From NCBI RefSeq assembly GCF_040054535.1, contig NC_090780.1, forward strand, positions 10,258,501 through 10,322,500: a stretch of DNA of 64,000 nucleotides. The letters are read 5' to 3'. Positions 40,125 through 56,171 of the stretch are shown here, one piece after another. A program made the position numbers and the translations under genes. The first letter of the stretch is position 1. Each line of letters begins with the position of its first letter. Source of the DNA: Antennarius striatus (Eukaryota > Chordata > Actinopteri > Lophiiformes > Antennariidae). The notes beneath the pieces are model-generated. The model did not search any database, was not told where the DNA came from, and saw only the letters and a list, made by a program, of their open reading frames with translations.

Positions 40125-40306
40125 AGGTGTATGATTGGTTGTACAAAGTTGTATGCATACATTTCATTTGTTTCTGTGAATCAGCATGGTTATGATTGGT
40201 TGCTCATTATCCCCATATACTTTTCTTCTTTTGTTACCTCCCATTTTAGTACATGTGACATTCAGATCAAGAGACAAATCCTAACAAAAATCCAGCTGCT
40301 GAACAG
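40125..40306 (+). promoter_or_regulatory. Promoter and non-coding first exon of hyal1-like copy 2
   Basis: Two inverted CCAAT boxes (GATTGG) at 40133 and 40194 lie 61 bp apart, matching the outer pair at copy 1. The middle box is degenerate. GAACAG|GTAAGT closes the non-coding exon at 40306. Homology with copies 1 and 3 begins near 39880. Confidence 0.55.
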
Positions 40307-40709
40307 GTAAGTAATTGAATTTTACATGGCTTTTCTCAAATTTGTATTATAGTCAGTTGTTTAATTCCCACATGCACTACAACAGCATCTGTGATCTAGA
40401 AAGGTATGTCAAATTAATTGACTATGCATAAAGAATCAGGGATTTATGATGAAATCCTTTGTGTTACAATTGAAAAACATAGTATTGATTTTAACCCCTA
40501 AGAGCCCACACCTATTTATCCTTAAAGGAAAATTATGTGGGTTATAACACAAACCTAGAGGACCACATAGAATAGGGACATTCTATGTGCATGGTACACT
40601 GATGTCACTGTGGGTACATTCCTGTCTCATTAGATATATGAGACTAGAATGACATACCTGCGTTGCACTGGTGATGCATCCAGAATGTTCGCTGTCTCTC
40701 GTTTGTAAG

Positions 40710-40772
40710 TCCACTGGGATAGGCTCCAGCAACCCCCAATGACCCGCAAAAGTGGAAGATGAATGAATGAAT
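40710..40772 (+). mobile_element. SINE tail fragment
   Basis: GGGATAGGCTCCAGCAACCC followed by GATGAATGAATGAA is the 3' end of the SINE family at 29725. It lies in the 5' UTR intron of copy 2, about 50 bp before the coding exon. Confidence 0.55.
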
Positions 40773-40824
40773 TGCCTCACAACTTGTCCATTGTCAGCAG
40801 CATTGTCTTTCTTTCTTTGCAGCC

Positions 40825-43800
40825 ATGAGTTCCTTTCATCCTGAGATATTTCTTCTCTTCAAACTGACCATCCTTGTTTCAGGCCTGCAATCACCATTTT
40901 CCCAGGTTCCTTTCCTCACAGTATGGAACGCTCCTACCAGCAGATGTCTGTCTCAGTTTGGTGTTGATATAGACTTGAGCACTTTCAGCATTGTTCAGAA
41001 TCAGAATCAAACCTTCATAGGTGGAAACATAACCATCTTTTATAATGGTTACCTTGGTCTATATCCCAAGTACACCAGCCAATCAGAGGCGATCAACGGA
41101 GGGGTGCCCCAGAATGCAAGTCTTGAGGAGCACCTTAAAGTGGCTTCTGAAGATATCCACAAGTTTATCCCAGACACTGACTTCAAGGGCCTGGCTGTGG
41201 TGGACTGGGAGAGCTGGAAACCTGTTTGGGAAAGAAACTGGGGTGAGAAACGGGTCTACTGGTTGGGGTCAGAAGCACTAGTTAGAGCTAAGCATCCAGA
41301 CTGGAGTCCGCAGCAAGTAGCTGATGCAGCTCGTTTGGAGTTTGAGGACGCTGCCAGGAAGTTCATGGAGGAAACACTGAAACTGGGACAGGAGGAAAGG
41401 CCAGATGGGCTGTGGGGCTTTTATGGTTTTCCAGGGTGCAACAACCACTACCACGTCAACATCCAAAACTACACCGGTGAGTGTCCAGAGATAGAGAAGA
41501 AGAGGAATGACGAGCTGTTGTGGTTGTGGAACGCCTCCTCTGCTCTTTATCCTGGCATCTACCTCAATACAAAACTGCAGCCCCTCAGCAGAGAAGTGCT
41601 CCTCTTCACTCATCATCACATCATGGAGGCCATGAGAGTAGGAGCTCTACTGAGTACATCACCACTGCCTGTGTTTACTTATGCTCGCATTGTCTATGCA
41701 CATACATTAGAGTTCCTGTCTCAGGTAAGTAACAGATGTTTTAACTCCATGCAGGTTTTGATGTTGTTGTCATTTAGACTGTTTTTGTCATTTCATGTGT
41801 CTCCTGCAGGAACACCTGGTCTACACCATTGGGGAGAGTGCTGCTCTTGGATCTGCAGGGGCAGTGCTATGGGGTGGCCATGAATTCAGTCTATCTCAGG
41901 TAGTGTACCGGAGTTGTTACCACATTTACATCAGACTGGCAAAGTTATCTTATTTATCACCATGTATTTCTGCATTTCTGTATTTATGTACTGTATATGT
42001 GTATGTAAGCATAAATGTATGTGTATGTGCATAGGTAAATATGAATAAATATAATATGCATGCAATCTATGTGTTGCTATGTATGAACACATAGAGTGCA
42101 TACAGAATGAAACTGAAGTCCACCTGTGACAAATCAAGTTGACGGAACATGATTTCGAAAGTCACACGACTCTCCATCATAGGCTGTACAGAGCAAAAAC
42201 CGAACCATGAGGTCAAAGTAAGTGCTGGCAGGGATCTGACACATGATTATTGCAAAGTTCAATCTGTGGAAGGCTGTGAAATATTCTGATGCAGTGAAAT
42301 TCAGTCCAGTGCCCTCCACAATTCTTAAATAGAAGAATTTTGGCCCAACCAGTACTCCTATGATGAAACCGAGCAAACTGACAAACCTGATGGTTGGATC
42401 CTGAGATGCTGTGTAGAGCCTACCACCAATCTGTTTTTTTGGGAGAGTGGATAGATTGATGTGTTACCTCAGAGCAAAACACATTAAAGCCCCCTTGGAG
42501 TTTGCAAAGAAACACCTGAAGGACTCAAAGCAATTGTGTGCTGGAAACTAGACATAGCTCATTGCCTCCCCAATACCAGCTCAACAGAGAAACATGGTGG
42601 TGGCAAAATCATGCTGTGGGGTGATTTTCATCAGACTGGTTTGGATTAATATAAAGCTGAATGGAGGAAAGTACAGAGATCCTCAATGAAAATCAGCTCC
42701 ACTTGGCGTCTCAGTTTCACTTTCCAACCAGACAACAAGCCTAAACACATAGCCAAGACAACACGGGAGTGGCTTAGGGAGAACCTTGTGAATGATCTAG
42801 AGAGCGGGGTCTCCAAACGTTTTCCTGTAAGGACCACAGAACTTTTCCCTTCTCTGATAGGGGGCTGGGGTCAGTTTGTAACAGTAAAACTGTGACGATC
42901 ACATATATTGTAAACATTTATTGTCTTCCAGAAAGCCACACATAACCAAATATTAATAACCCTTTCCGGGATCTTAACTCATGAAATAAATAATAACACT
43001 ATTAGTGAAACAAATAACGCTATTTATGAATTAGATAACAATCAAATAACTGTCTCTGGAATCTTCCCAGAAGAAAGGCCATGGACATTGACTTTTTGTT
43101 GTCTGTCTGTTTATCTTAACAGGTAAAAGTTCAGCTTTGTTAACAGGGCAGAATCTCTTATTTAAATAACTCATAGATTTCTTCTGTTCCTTCCTTATAC
43201 TCCTTTTTTCGCATCCAGTAGGCTCATAGACAGCTCTCTCTCTCATCAATTTCCCTGTGAAAACCACAAATCAAGGAAGTTGAGAAACCAAACTAAGTGA
43301 TAGAGCACCTACGCAGCATACATTTACATTTCACTACGAGTATGGTTATGGAGATGGATTACATCTCCCCAGTACATTTTATTATAATTATATTTGTTTA
43401 TGACTCATTCAAGTCAGAAAAGAGAGCCTACATATGTATGTTCATCAGTGGGCATGCATTGGGCAGGTGAGAAGTTGAAGGTCGGGTTCTGTGCGAGTCA
43501 CAGCCAGTTTAACTGATGAAGATGTTCATCTGTCAATCTTGATCTCATCAGAGTTTTCAGGAGTTTCACGTGTGAGAAGGATTGCAGATATACATGCTGC
43601 CAAAAAGTGTGGACATCTGCATTGTGTGTTTTTTCATGTTAGTGTATGTGTCGTTTGGGAGGGCGGTATAGAAGTCAATGAGACTGTCGGGCTTGAATAC
43701 ATTTTTTCAGAACATCAGAGTTCTGTAACTCGGCCAACTCAAACTGATAAGAAGGCTGGGCGTCGTTGGAAATTTATGTTAAACAATGGAAGTGACCACA

Positions 43801-46800
43801 AAATGATTCTGCTTACACAAACATAGATAGCACTTAGTCCTTTGTATATTACATAATTTTCTGAACACAAAAGAACAGAGCAAGCACAGTCAGTCAGTCA
43901 GTCAGTAGGGCTCTTGCGATGGGGTGTGTGTGTGTGCTGTCCCTGTCCGTTGAGCCAACCAGATGAGTCAGTTTTTCCAATGCTGGCGGTCTTGTGCCAG
44001 CTGCTCTGCATCCTCCACAGCAACTCCCTGTTGTCGGAGGTCATCCGCAATGACGTCAAGCCATCGGCTGCGGGGCTTGCCTCGAGGTCGTTTCCAGCCT
44101 GCGGCCTTAGGGTCAAACTGGAGAATGGCTGTTGTTGGGTGATCAGGGGGAAGGCAGAGGACATGACCAAACGATGTTGCGCCGCCTGGCAAGAAGCTCT
44201 AAGGACTTTGTTGGAAACCCACTGGGGCCACCTGATGTTTTCGACAGTTCTGAGAGCCCTGCTATCAAAACCATCTATACTGGCAGCCAGGGTCTTGTTT
44301 GAGGGCCAAGTTTCCGAGCTGTAGAGCAGGATGGAGAAGACATGAGATGGACATGTCCAAAGGAGAGATAGGCAATATATTGGTAGAAGGATGCTGAGTT
44401 TTGAACTGCCAGGCAGGAGGCCTAGAGGAAGAACAAAGAGGAGGTTTATGGATGTAGTGAAAGAGGACATGGAGGTAGTCGGTGTGAGAGAAGAGGATGC
44501 AGACGACAGGATTAGATGGAGACAATTGATTTGCTGTGGCGACCCCTGATGGGAAAAGCTGAAAGGAAAAGAAGAAAAAGAGCAGGATGGAGAGTTAGAA
44601 ATTCTGAGCTTCGTCTTGCGGGAGATGGTCTGGTGCCACCAGAGTGGCTTCCAAAGAGACTGCAGAGCTGATGCTGCCAGAACTCTCATGCGGAGAATCT
44701 CTGGTTTAAGGTCCCCATTGACCGTCACTATGAACCCCAGACACAAAAAGCTCTTGACAGGCTCCACAGTGTCATCACCTAGCTGCAGAGGAGGTGGATC
44801 TGGTCCATCACCGACATGCATGAATTTGATTTTGGTCCAGCTCACTCGAAGACCAGGTTTCTCTGCCTCTCCTCTGTATATGACCAGGGCGTCTCAGGAG
44901 CAGCCGCACAGCCCTAGTGAATGCCACTGGAGATGGGGAACCAGTTGGAGTCTGTACTGTTGATACAGACACAGCTCTCTGCGTTGCTGTAGAGCAGCTT
45001 GAGCAGGGCAACGATCTTGGGTGGTGCTCCAATGGTCTGTACTGTAGAATGCTCCAGACTGAGGCATGGCAGACGGTGTCAAAGGAAGTCTTCAAATCGA
45101 TGAACCCGATGTATAGCTGTCGATCTTTGCGGAATTCATGGGTCTTCTCTATGAGCAGGCAAACGGCAGAGATGTGGTCTGTAGTGGAGCGGTTAGGCAT
45201 GAAGCCAGCCTGCTTGAGACGGCGCCGACCTCTGATGGCTGGGAGAGCACGGGTGAGCAAGATCCTGTTGAAGTTCTTGCTAGGGATGGAGAGAAGTGTG
45301 ATGCCTCTGTGGTTGCTGCAGACTAGCTTGTCACCATTATGTTTCCAGAAGGGTAGGATGACTCCTCTGGTCCAGTCACTGGGAAGTCTCTCTGTCTCCC
45401 ACATGGTTGAAGGTGTGGGTGAGCCACTCAACAAGACTGTCACCACCAGATTTTAGCATCTCAGCCGTTACTGCACAGATGCCAGGGGCTTTCCTGTTGT
45501 TAAGTTTTTTCAGAGCGGTTCTGACTTCCTCGGGTGTGATGGGATCTGTACTGCAGGCGTCGCTAGGGACTGAGGTGTTCGCAGCCGCAAAGATGGTGGG
45601 ATCAGTCAGGGTGGAGCTGTGCTGCAAAAGAAGGCTGACGTGCTCTTTCTAGCGTGCAAGACAGTCTGCTTCTGTTGTTAGAGCAACAAGCATACTTGTT
45701 AGAGGAAACATAGCACCTAGATAACTATAACTGGTACATGTGAATCTGAGACAGGCTGCTGGTGAGCTCGTTCTTCAAGGACAGTCTAACCCAAACACTA
45801 TAAAGATCACGGCCCGTGATTATTTGTGTCTCTTCTCCAGAGGTTTGTTGCTAAGTCTGTTGAAGAGCCCAGTGCTGTATCCTCATCAACTTTGTAAACT
45901 GCTGAAACTTCTTCAGTAAACCGTGTCTGGACTACAACTTGTCTCATCATTCAAGATACACCTCTCAACCGAGCTTAAAGAACTAAAAAGGGTTTTGTTT
46001 GGAGTAAAACCCTAACAGCGTCATCAATGCCGGCAACAAAGGCATTATGGAAAAGACGGACTTCTTTTTCATGAGCATATATTTCATGGATTTGCACACC
46101 GAACTTTGCCTTCAACATTTCCAGTGCTTCCACACACCTTTCAACTGGGAATGGGACCGGTGGGTTCTCTGCAGAGAGGTTTTGGGTAGTAGGGAGATGG
46201 ATGAAGTTGTGCTTTTTCATTTGTTCCAAAACCAGCACGAGTTTCACCTCAAATGGTTTTATGTGGGAATACATGTTGCAAATGAGTTTCCCCTGGCCTT
46301 GTAGCTGCAAGTTAAGGCTGTTCAGCATTGTTGGCTGTCTGTTAGAAATGCAAGGTGCCTTTTTCATTCTGGATCGATAATAAACAGACTAAACACTGAG
46401 GAAAGAGTCTATATACCTATGGAAATGTAAATTTTCATTTGGTCCCTTTTGATAAATTTAGAAAAATTCTAAAATTGTTGAAATAGTATTTCTATACTAA
46501 CCAAAACTAACAAAAACATTTCCTTGACAGGTAAAGTTATCCTGTTGCGTGTACAAATAATTCTTCTAAAATTTAACATTTATTTCTTGCATCCAAAAAA
46601 GTTTTTTTCAAACAACATTAACACGTAAGCATGAGTGCTTGTCCAGGTTTAGAAGTAAGATAATGTCAGTGTTTGTTGATGACTCTCAGGGATTCCTCTT
46701 TGTTTTGTCTCTACTTGTAGACCTCTTGTGAAGCTGTCAAATACTATATCGACGAGACGTTGGGCCGTTACGTGGTGAATGTGACATCAGCAGCAACTCT

Positions 46801-47047
46801 TTGCAGTCTGACCTTGTGCTCCTCTCATGGAAGATGCCAGAGGAGGGACCCGAGCTCAAAGGCCTACCTCCACCTCGACCCTGCTGTGTGGAAGGTGGTG
46901 TCTGAGAGGAGGCAGGGGGCGGGAAAGAGCTACAGAGTTTTAGGACAGATGAAATTGCATGAGGTGAAGCTCATGAAGTCTGAGTTTCAGTGCAGATGTT
47001 ACCAAGGATGGGGCGGTGAGAGCTGCTCCAAACCAACTCAGAGATAG
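40825..47047 (+). CDS. hyal1-like hyaluronidase, tandem copy 2
   Basis: Exons 40825-41724, 41810-41899 and 46721-47047 are all phase 0 with GT-AG introns of 85 and 4821 bp, giving 438 aa. Signal peptide, catalytic D127/E129 (VVDWESWKPVW), Y200, W321 and the EGF-like cysteines are all kept, so the enzyme looks intact. The odd point is the loop after C205: copies 1 and 3 read CYNYY, but copy 2 reads CNNHYHVNIQNYTGEC. The two tyrosines equivalent to human HYAL1 Y208 and Y210 are therefore replaced by Asn and His. Exon 3 differs from copies 1 and 3 at only a few residues (KYY, RRD, GQMKLHE). Intron 2 is swollen by nested insertions. The likely role is hyaluronan cleavage in lysosome or matrix; altered activity is only an inference. 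Confidence 0.91.
43890..45665 (-). mobile_element. LINE reverse-transcriptase fragment
   Basis: On the minus strand, 44808-45620 encodes a reverse transcriptase: LKKLNNRKAPGICAVTAEML, SNHRGITLLSIPSKNF, NRSTTDHISAV, and GFIDLKTSFDTV at the first catalytic aspartate. Downstream, 44600-44845 carries the family's PVKSFLCLGFIV block. The endonuclease end is missing and the frames are broken. A CAGT repeat lies at its 3' side (43888-43907). A second LINE tail has inserted at 44338. Confidence 0.7.
44338..44578 (+). mobile_element. 5'-truncated LINE tail with 15-bp target duplication
   Basis: This is the last 240 bp of the same LINE family as 3300-5985. It includes GGACATGTCCAAAGGAGAGA and the RRFMDVVKEDM-coding block, and ends in an A-rich tail. 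AGAGCAGGATGGAGA flanks it exactly at 44323-44337 and 44579-44593. Removing it restores the host LINE sequence. Confidence 0.8.
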
Positions 47048-47566
47048 ACGACCTAAGATGAGCGAAGTTATCCATTGACAGAGTGGATCCAATGAATCAA
47101 AACAATGTGATGATGAATCCATTTAGAAGTAATGGGGGGTAAAATGCTCTCAGAAGGAGTTATACATGAAAACATGTGGTTTACTTCTAATAGAAATCTC
47201 CAATTTTGCAAATTATCGTTATTGGGTTTTTTTTTTTATAGTTAAAAGTTAGTTGGTGGTTGGTTGGTGGTTGATTTTTGTTTTGTTTTTAATTGAACAA
47301 CCTTTTATGGTCAGCAATCCTAGTCCAGAAGACCATTTTTATAGTTCTGAGAGTTTCATTCAAAGAATCAAAAGCTAGGAGTGTTTGTAGCTCTCACTTT
47401 AGAAAAGCCCACAAATTCAGGTCAAGTAAAACCTTGAGTGAGTGATGTGTAAAATGATCGTTTATACTGTGAGTAAATGCATCACTGTTAACCTCTATTT
47501 TTAAATATCAAAGAAAAATATTATACATGTAACCCACAGATGTTAAGAGTAACATTGAAATTATGG

Positions 47567-47572
47567 AATAAA
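47567..47572 (+). terminator. Possible poly(A) signal of hyal1-like copy 2
   Basis: AATAAA about 520 nt after the stop codon. The 3' flank from 47048 to about 47560 is shared with copies 1 and 3. Confidence 0.35.
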
Positions 47573-47897
47573 ATACTACTAATTGGTTGTGAAACTGTTT
47601 TGGTGCATTTCAGTGTTGTATTTTGGGGAGCTTTTTTTTATCAGAAGTATAAACAATGTAGAAATATAAATTAATGCCACTTTTGTAATCTTTCACTTGA
47701 ATGAATTTCTATTTCCTATTTTTAAACTAGTATTATTTCTAATGGAATAAACTTTCTTGGAGTGAGTGTGTCAGCAAAAAGCAAAATAAGAAACATATTG
47801 AACAAAAGTACTTTAGTTTTATTTTGGAGTTGTGTTTTTGGGGACTTTTTTAGGGAAGGATATACAATGCACATACACTAATTTATGATATGTAAGT

Positions 47898-49435
47898 GGG
47901 TATAAAATGTCTACACACCCCTGTTCAAATGCTAGGTGTTTGTGATGTAAAAAAAACTAAAGACAAATGATTTCACAACTTTTTCCACTTTAGTGATCTT
48001 TAAGCTGTACAAAGCAATTGAAAAACAAACTAAAACATTTAAGAAAAAACAAAATAAAAAACTTCACATAACCTGGTTAAATAAATATGCACAAGCTGAA
48101 ACTAATACTTTGTTGCAGCACTTAGTCTTTTTGGGTAGGATCAGTGTGGCACAACCTGAGGTAACAATATTTGCCCACTCTTCCTTGCAAACATGCTCCA
48201 TATTTTTCAGATTGCATAGCCCTTTTCAGAACACCCCAGAGATGTTCGATGGGATTCAGGTCTGGACTCTGGCTGGGCCATTCCAAAACTTAAATCTTAT
48301 TCCGGTAAAGCCATTCCTTTGTGGATTTGGATGTGTACTTTGGGTCATTGTCGTGCTGAAACATGAAATTCCTCTTCATCTTTAGCTGTCTAACAGAGGC
48401 CCAAAAGTTTTGTGCCAACACTGACTGGTATTTGGAACTGTTCATAATTCCCTCCAGTCTGACTAAAGCCCCAGTTCCAGCAGAAGAAAAACAGCCCCAA
48501 AGCGTGATGCTGCCACCACCAGGCTTCAGTGGAGGTATGGTGTTATTTTGGTGATGTGCTGTGTTGTTTTTGTGCCAAACATGCTTTTTGGAATTATGTC
48601 CAAAAAGTTCAACCTTGGTTTCATCAGACCATAACATTTCCCACAAGTGTTTGGGAGACTGCCGATGTCTTCTTGCAAAATCCAGCCGGGCTCAGACGTT
48701 TTTCTTTGTTAGATAAGGCTTCCGTCTTGCCATCCTACCCCATAGCCCAGACATATGAAGAATACGAGAGGTTGTTACATGCACCATACAGCCAGTACTT
48801 GCCAAATATTTCTGCAACTCCTTCAGAGTAGCTGTCAGCCTCTTGCTAGCCTCTCTGACTTTTCTTCTCGTCTTATCAATTTTGGACGGACGTCCTGTTT
48901 ATGGTAATGTCACTGTTGTGCCATACTTTCTCCAGTTGATGATGATGGTCTTCACCATGTTCCATGGTATATTTAATGCTTTGGAATTCAATGTTCCTTT
49001 TGTAGCCTTCCCCTGATTGATGTCTTTGAATAATAAGATCCCTCTGACACTTTTGAAGTTCTCTGGAACATGGTTTGGGCTGGAAAAATCTATCGGGAAA
49101 AACCTAGTAGAATAGCCGAACTTTATTTAGGGTTGATCAGAGGAACCTTCATTGATGACAGGTGAGTACTGACACCAGGTAAACACGAATTTGAAAATTA
49201 CTAGTCCAATCTGAACACAGCCACATCCCCAGTTATGACAGGGTGTGCACACTTATGCAAAAACATAATCTCAGTTGTTTATTTTAACTTCACCTACCTG
49301 AAAGATTTTGGTTTGTTTTTCAGTTGTGTTGTACAGGTTATAGGTCACAATAAAGTTAGAAAAAATTGTGGAAATATATGTCTTGATGTCATTTTTAGAT
49401 AAAGAAAACCTGGCATTTGAACAGAGGTGTGTAGA
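47898..49435 (-). mobile_element. Tc1-like transposon, near full length, inactive
   Basis: Long imperfect inverted ends are visible: CTACACACCCCTGTTCAAAT at the left, and its counterpart ending GAACAGAGGTGTGTAG at the right. The minus strand encodes a Tc1 transposase with [23 protein letters not shown] and [18 protein letters not shown] at 48290-48646. The [11 protein letters not shown] motif lies further on, near 48240, in another frame. Frames are interrupted, so it cannot move itself. The outermost right end is replaced by the LINE that follows. Confidence 0.75.
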
Positions 49436-50705
49436 ACATCAAGGACAGCTACAAATACCTCGGAATCCCACAGGCTAATGGCAACCACAGCCAAATACCT
49501 CCAGAGAGTAAGGCAAGTCCTGACAAGTCAGCTGAATGGCAAGAACAAGGTCCAAGCCATCAACATTTATGCACTGCCGGTCATCAGATACCCCGCTGAG
49601 ATCATAAGCTGGCCAAAGAAGGAGATAGAAGCCACAGACATCAAGACGAGAAAGTTCCTCACCATGCATGGAGGGTTTCACCCCAAGTCCAGCATCCTGA
49701 GGCTGTACACTAAGCGGAAAGAGGGAGGCCGAGGACTAGTGAGCATCAGGGCCACTGTCCAGAAAGAGACATCAAAAATCCAAGAGTACATCAGGAAGAT
49801 GGCCCCAACAGATGAACTGCTCAGTGAATGCCTTAGACAGCAGAAACCTGAGGAGGAAGAGGAGGAGGAAGAGACGACATGGAGGGACAAGCCCCTACAC
49901 GACATGTACCACCGTCAGATAGAGGAAGTGGCTGATATCAAGAAGACCTACCAATGGCTGAATAAAGCTGGACTGACAGACAGCACAGAGGCACTGATCA
50001 TGGCAGCACAAGAACAGGCCCTAAGTACAAGAGCAATAGAGTCCAATATCTACCACAGTAGATCTGACCCAATGTGCAGGCTATGTAAAGAAGCCCCAGA
50101 GTCAGTCCAGCATGTGGTAGCAGGGTGTAAGATGCTCGCCAGCTCAGCATACATGGAAAGGCACAACCAAGTAGCTGTGATAGTGTACGGGAAAATCTGT
50201 ACCCGGTATGGACTAGAAGTACCCAAATCCCAATGGGACATACCACCGAAGGTGGTTGAGAACGGCAAGGCTAAGATTCTGTGGGACTTCAGCTTCCAGA
50301 CCGCCAAACAGCTGCTGGCTAACAAACCGGACATAGTGGTGATGGAAAAAGAGCAGAAGAGAGCAGTGGTGATAGATGTGGCGATTCCAGCTGACGCCAA
50401 CATCAGGAAGAAGGAACACAAAAAGATTGAGAAGTATCAAGCGTTGAAAGAACAACTGGAACAGATGTGGAAGGTTAAGGTTAATGTGGTCCCCGTGGTA
50501 GTAGGAGCACTTGGGGCAGTGACCCCCAAACTGGAAGAGTGGCTCCAGCAGATTCCTGGAACAACATCTGAAGCCTCAGTCCAGAAGAGCGTAGTCCTAG
50601 GAACAGCTAAGATACTGCGCAGAACCCTCAGACTCCCAGGCCTCTGGTAGAGGACCCGAGCTTGAGGGTGACACACAGATACCACCCCAAAATGGTGAGA
50701 GGGAC
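49436..50705 (+). mobile_element. R4/Dong-type LINE, 3' end with restriction-like endonuclease
   Basis: A plus-strand frame open to 50650 encodes the C-terminal part of a LINE protein. Its true start is cut: the segment at 49435-49485 (KDSYKYLGIPQANGN) is in another frame, so a small frameshift follows. Then come TRKFLTMHGGFHPKSS, a CX2CX8HX4C zinc knuckle (CRLCKEAPESVQHVVAGC), and a PD...D endonuclease core (KPDIVV, then VVIDVA), the mark of RLE-type LINEs such as R4, Dong and Rex6. The end ...[11 protein letters not shown] and stop look natural. The 3' end abuts a TA microsatellite; some members of this group target simple AT repeats. It is not a host gene. Confidence 0.75.
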
Positions 50706-50815
<110 letters not shown>

Positions 50816-51619
50816 GCCAGGTTTTCTTTATCTAAAAATGACATCAAGACATATATTTCCACAATTTTTTCTAACTTTATTGTGACCTATATGTATATAT
50901 ATACGTATATCAATCATGATACTGTTTTCAATTTCTAGATGTATTTATACATCATGAAAAGCTGCAATATAATTGTCACAGTTTTCAGAAAATGAAAGTC
51001 ATATATTGTTTAAATAGATTCATATGGAGCAAATTATTTGAAACCTTTATTTACTTCTGATTAAGGCAAAAGTAACAAAATCCAAAATTCAGTATCCCAA
51101 AAAATGTATAATCTTGTGAAGCTTAATATTGAAAAGTTATGGTGTCACACCCTAATCTGCTCATAAACTTAAAACAACTGCCACAGGTTCCATGTATTTC
51201 TTTGTGCAACCAATGAAAATTTTATTGTGAATCCACCATCATGGGATATTAGAGGGACCCGCCCCACATGTAACTACATGTTGTCTTAAGGAAATAATTG
51301 TTTTAACTGATTCTAGGGGTTGAAGTGTACATTTAAATTTTTAGGACGAACAGTTAATTACTGCTTGTTGACAACCACTTAGAGCACAACTGTAGTGCCT
51401 TTGAGTAAGATATGTACCCTCGGTTTTATTAAATCAATCTTCAAAGAGTCTCATTCAGAATTAAAAACATTTACATGTTTCATAGTGCTTCAATTATTCA
51501 GGACATTAACATGTCCCTGAAGTGTTTAAAAGGTTGATCTTAAAACAGTGCAATTCAGGAATGACGGGACAAACAAGTTTTAACTTGCGTGTCTGTGCAT
51601 TCAATGCAGCTCCTTGACA

Positions 51620-51830
51620 ATATATGATTGGTTGTTAAGCGTTGTCTTTATGTCACAAGCATACCAAACATACCTTTGTATGCTTGCGATTGGCTATGGA
51701 AAATCCCAGCAAACTTCTGTTTTTGTTCCTCTGTCTTTGTGGTATATGACACTAAGGCCATGAGACTTCTTCTTGTGTTTACTTCATTGTTCAGACCACA
51801 AAGCCTCACCAAAACCCACCTGTTGAACAA
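51620..51830 (+). promoter_or_regulatory. Promoter and non-coding first exon of hyal1-like copy 3
   Basis: Inverted CCAAT boxes (GATTGG) at 51626 and 51688 lie 62 bp apart, as at the other copies. GAACAA|GTAAGA closes the non-coding exon at 51830. Homology with copies 1 and 2 reaches back to about 51290. The stretch 50890-51290 shows no feature. Confidence 0.55.
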
Positions 51831-52122
51831 GTAAGAATTTAATTAAATTTTACTCAACTTTTAATTACAATCTGTTATGTCTTTGACACATGGCAAAGCC
51901 ATAATAACATTTGTGATCTAGGAAGTTATGCAGAATTAATTGACCAAGAGCTGGAATCTCTCTACAGTTTACTACTTTGGTGTAAATGTAGATATTTGAA
52001 ATTCATTTTGCCTCGAAATTTAAAGCTGACTTTTAGAAGAAATTTTCCAAAATGTTCCTCAAGTATTGATGCCAGTTGTGAGCAAAGAAGGAAAGATAAC
52101 AATGTTTTCCTTCCTTGCAGGC

Positions 52123-56171
<4,049 letters not shown>

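Larger units (their letters stand above)
43765..46017. mobile_element. LTR-like insertion (fossil) inside the hAT, with a LINE inside it
   Basis: A block interrupts the hAT and is flanked by GCGTC on both sides (43760-43764 and 46018-46022), a 5-bp duplication of retroviral-like type. Its outer parts (43765-43880 and 45680-46017) read like the two ends of one long terminal repeat, ending ...CCTAACA. No internal viral genes are seen, so it looks like a solo LTR into which a LINE later inserted. Family unknown; broken. Confidence 0.35.
42803..46378 (-). mobile_element. hAT remnant nested in the Tc1, itself interrupted
   Basis: It starts with GGGGTCTCCAAACG, like the copy at 17040. It matches that copy through 43760 and again from 46023, where the minus strand encodes LQGQGKLICNMYSHIKPFEV and HNFIHLPTTQNLS. 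A 2.25-kb insert lies between. It is absent from copy 1, so it arrived after the two genes separated. Confidence 0.65.
42110..46530 (+). mobile_element. Tc1-like remnant in intron 2 of copy 2, split by later insertions
   Basis: Segments 42110-42802 and 46386-46530 match the Tc1 remnant in intron 2 of copy 1 (29712-30780 and 31259-31390) in order and orientation. The first includes the AACATGGTGGTGGCAAAATC transposase block. The left terminus is missing here. The gap is filled by the hAT element at 42803-46378. Confidence 0.7.

Noticed and set aside
49427-50650. A 407-codon ORF that could be taken for a host gene
   Set aside because: It carries the zinc knuckle and restriction-like endonuclease of an RLE-type LINE. 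The first residues are out of the true frame, and the 3' end abuts a TA repeat.
52066-52122. An upstream in-frame start for hyal1-like copy 3
   Set aside because: A clear splice acceptor (CCTTGCAG at 52120) sits just before the ATG at 52123, as in copies 1 and 2. The upstream frame is intron sequence.
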